Of a stretch of 7,166 bases of DNA, positions 5,431 through 7,166 are shown one piece after another. Position 1 is the first letter of the stretch; each line of letters begins with the position of its first letter. The position numbers were made by a program, and so were the translations under genes. The DNA is from Thermoprotei archaeon. Lineage in GTDB: Archaea; Thermoproteota; Methanomethylicia; Nezhaarchaeales; WYZ-LMO8. Under the pieces are notes generated by a model. It did no database searches, was not told the DNA's origin, and saw nothing but the letters and a program-made list of their open reading frames with translations. The stretch spans positions 1 through 7,166 of the forward strand of contig QMSF01000042.1 in assembly GCA_003649565.1 (NCBI GenBank), in the 5' to 3' direction.

Positions 5431-6558
5431 TCATTTCGTTAGGAGCTTTACCGTTATGCTGCTCTTCTTTGGATGAACTATATGGTCTAGTGTTGTGCCT
5501 GAAGCCTCTGGTATTTTCATCCATTCTATGAGTTTCTTAAATGGCCCTCCGGCTAGTCCATCGGCTACCATGGCGTATCCTTGAGCTGCCTCTTTGACCT
5601 CTTTCGCCCCTTCAAGCCATCCTATTTGTCTAACTTCACCATAGTTGCTTAGCCGTTCTTCGATTATTTCCCTTATGCCTTTGATCCTCGTTAGTCTACC
5701 AGATAATAGTATCTCTCTCGGCTTTTTCACTGATACTTTCATTGATGCAACCATTTTCTCTACTCCTTCGACTATTGCTTCTAGGACTGCCCTACATTTC
5801 TCATCACTGCTAGCCTTTTCTACTAGCTGCTCTGGTAGTTGGATTCCAGCTGCTGTTGAGCCTCCACCTGTGAAGATGTCGCTTTTCTCCCACTTTCCTA
5901 CGAGTTGGACCAGTTCTGCATCTAGGCTTCCAGCTGTTAGGAAGCCCATGTAGCCGACGGTACCGCCTATTCCATCGACTATTCTGCCGTTTTCAACTCC
6001 TATCACCGCATTATAGCCAAACCCCATTTCTACGAGTATGAAAGAGACCTCGCTATAGTCTATGCCTAGCCTTCGAGATTGATCGTAGACACCTAAGACC
6101 GCTATACACATCTTATCGGCCGTTCCCATGTCTATTTTATTGATCTTTCTATACCATGGGACTGTGGGTAGGTGTATTACTGCAGGTATAAAGCATACTG
6201 GCATGTTTCTCCTCTTCATCTCTACGGTCGCCTTGACCATTGCGTGGTAAACCATTATTCCTATATCGCCTCTCTTAAGAGCTGATTCTACATCCTCTCT
6301 TCTAACGAGGAGAAGATCATTGAGAGCAAAGGCTTCTGGGTCATCGACATCCCTTAGATAGGTTACTTTAACGCCATAACCTGAAGGGCCTGTTATTAAG
6401 TCGACTTTACCGGCATCTTCAAGACCCTTAATTAAGGCTTCAGGGCCTTTAGCGACTTCAGGCGTCGGAATAACTCTTTCATAGAAGACTTTTCCATTCT
6501 CTAAACCGCAGATGTCGAAGCTGAAAGTTCCAGGATCCACGCCTAAGACCTTAATCAT
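5431..6558 (-). CDS. DUF1464 family protein (ASKHA-fold, possible kinase)
   Basis: A 375-residue archaeal protein matching my recollection of DUF1464, a roughly 350-residue family of unknown function sometimes annotated as butyrate-kinase-like. The start LGVDPGTFSFD (5-15) is the phosphate-1 loop of the acetate kinase/Hsp70/actin fold. NKIDMGTADKM (140-150) and VEMGFGYNAVIGVENG (176-191) give the second Asp-Gly phosphate-contacting region, and LLSGRLTR (284-291) lies where ASKHA proteins place the adenosine loop. EAAQGYAMVADGLAGG (323-338) gives the usual C-terminal small-residue helix. An ATP-dependent phosphotransfer on a small acid or other metabolite is plausible but untested. The ATG follows a strong GGGGGAGGG tract. 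No membrane segment is present. It is divergent from beta-RFAP synthase across a 151-base gap, and separated from the HTH operon by a promoter region. Confidence 0.85.
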   Translation of the reverse strand: MIKVLGVDPGTFSFDICGLENGKVFYERVIPTPEVAKGPEALIKGLEDAGKVDLITGPSGYGVKVTYLRDVDDPEAFALNDLLLVRREDVESALKRGDIGIMVYHAMVKATVEMKRRNMPVCFIPAVIHLPTVPWYRKINKIDMGTADKMCIAVLGVYDQSRRLGIDYSEVSFILVEMGFGYNAVIGVENGRIVDGIGGTVGYMGFLTAGSLDAELVQLVGKWEKSDIFTGGGSTAAGIQLPEQLVEKASSDEKCRAVLEAIVEGVEKMVASMKVSVKKPREILLSGRLTRIKGIREIIEERLSNYGEVRQIGWLEGAKEVKEAAQGYAMVADGLAGGPFKKLIEWMKIPEASGTTLDHIVHPKKSSITVKLLTK

Positions 6559-6604
6559 GTAGCCCTCCCCCTCTTTAAGAGAACTGTTAGGAGGATGATC
6601 TTCA

Positions 6605-6630
6605 CCTTTTAAGGTTTTCTAGATATTTAT
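6605..6630 (-). promoter_or_regulatory. probable promoter of the DUF1464 gene
   Basis: Two TATA-like boxes lie on the minus strand: CCTTAAAAGG (6605-6614) and ATAAATATC (6622-6630). The nearer one would give a leader of about 25 bases containing the GGGGGAGGG ribosome site, so it is the better candidate. ACCTT and AAGGT at 6604-6608 and 6611-6615 form a short inverted repeat around the nearer box. Confidence 0.35.
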
Positions 6631-6685
6631 TGCGACTTAGAGCCCTTAGCTATAGAAAGTTTTTAGTCTCGCGGGGGTTGTAGGG

Positions 6686-6693
6686 CTTATTAA
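6686..6693 (+). promoter_or_regulatory. TATA-like box for the beta-RFAP synthase gene
   Basis: CTTATTAA, preceded by GTAGGG, lies about 17-24 bases before ATG 6710. Initiation would fall at or right beside the ATG, so the transcript may be leaderless or have a leader of a few bases. Confidence 0.4.
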
Positions 6694-6709
6694 GACATCG
6701 TTTAAGGTG

Positions 6710-7166
6710 ATGAGATTGAGAGTTTGGGTTAGCGCGCCATCAAGGCTCCACTTCGGCATGATAAATCCGATAGGAGTTGAAGGGAGGCTTTACATATCAT
6801 TGGGGGTAGGCATTGAAGAGCCAAGGACTGTTGTTGAGGCTGAGCCAGCCGATGAATTGATAGTTGAAGGTGCTCAAAAGAGGTTAGCTCAGAGATTTGC
6901 TGAGAGAACCTCTAAGGCGTTTGGCATCTATCAAGGTAAGATAAAGGTTCACTCAGCAGCTCCTAGGCACGTCGGCTTAGGCTCTACAACACAATTGGCC
7001 TTATCCGTTGCTTATGCATTATTAACGTTAAATAGAGTTGATGAAAGCGTACCAACGGTTTCCAAGGCTCTCGGGCTTGGAAAGCAATCAGGCATAGGCA
7101 CCTACGTCTTTGAGAGAGGAGGTTTCATACTTGATGGCGGCGTAGAAAAGGTTAGAGGGTCTTTTC
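6710..7166 (+). CDS. mptG: beta-RFAP synthase, N-terminal part (methanopterin biosynthesis)
   Basis: This reading frame runs off the right edge; 152 residues are visible out of an expected 320 or so. The enzyme belongs to the GHMP superfamily and joins PRPP with 4-hydroxybenzoate (historically 4-aminobenzoate), releasing CO2 and pyrophosphate. This is an early committed step of tetrahydromethanopterin synthesis. Visible hallmarks are VSAPSRLHFGMI (7-18), the acidic SLGVGIEEPRTVVEAE stretch (30-45) and the glycine-rich GHMP loop PRHVGLGSTTQLAL (85-98). A GKQSGIGTYVFERGGFILDGG segment (124-144) follows, where these proteins contact substrate. The ATG at 6710 lies directly after AAGGTG, too close for it to be its ribosome site. 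Either the message is leaderless or the true start is TTG 6716, 6 bases after GGTG; both give nearly the same protein. Its presence implies a C1 pathway based on H4MPT. Confidence 0.88.
   Translation, partial: MRLRVWVSAPSRLHFGMINPIGVEGRLYISLGVGIEEPRTVVEAEPADELIVEGAQKRLAQRFAERTSKAFGIYQGKIKVHSAAPRHVGLGSTTQLALSVAYALLTLNRVDESVPTVSKALGLGKQSGIGTYVFERGGFILDGGVEKVRGSF

Noticed and set aside
1..7166. CRISPR array, tRNA, rRNA, insertion sequence or integration site
   Set aside because: No regularly spaced repeats, no tRNA T-loop/acceptor pattern, no transposase-like protein and no terminal inverted repeats were found on reading both strands.

Overview
The window looks like chromosomal DNA from an archaeon. 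It has a Hjc-type Holliday junction resolvase, a Tfx-like archaeal regulator and a DUF1464 protein (a mainly archaeal family). It also has the start of a beta-RFAP synthase of the tetrahydromethanopterin pathway. AT-rich TATA-like boxes lie about 25 bases ahead of likely transcription starts, and Shine-Dalgarno sequences are of the GGTG/GGAGG type. The base composition is moderately AT-rich, arginine is mostly AGA/AGG and isoleucine often ATA, which would fit a thermophilic or mesophilic TACK-type lineage. The sequence alone does not fix the phylum. H4MPT synthesis suggests C1 metabolism (methanogen, alkane oxidiser, acetogen-like or a relative).

Layout. 28-470 (minus): Hjc resolvase, whose last codons appear to sit in a shifted frame. 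563-1255 (plus): multi-pass membrane protein, divergent from hjc. 1271-1756 (minus): membrane-anchored protein with a beta-rich ectodomain, convergent with the previous gene. 1915-2148 (plus): small lysine-rich protein. 2195-2531 (plus): small protein that only reads through with a one-base frame change. 2592-3716 (plus): saccharopine/lysine-dehydrogenase-like oxidoreductase, which meets a convergent surface protein (3713-4213, minus) in a shared TTAA that ends both genes. 4301-5348 (minus): two-gene operon of a Tfx-like HTH regulator followed by a membrane protein with a bacterial-PH-like domain. A 22-base palindrome abuts the regulator's start codon. 5431-6558 (minus): DUF1464 ASKHA-fold protein, divergent from the truncated beta-RFAP synthase gene (6710 to the window edge, plus).

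Most of the window is ordinary archaeal chromosome with many short transcription units; I see no mobile element, CRISPR array, tRNA or rRNA. The best leads are: the palindrome overlapping the Shine-Dalgarno of the HTH/PH-like operon, which suggests autoregulation; the two apparent frame disruptions (hjc tail and 2195-2531); the conserved-looking but unidentified small protein at 2195-2531; and the possible link of DUF1464 to methanopterin metabolism. No previously undescribed multi-gene system is clearly demonstrated. The regulator plus membrane PH-like pair is the nearest candidate.
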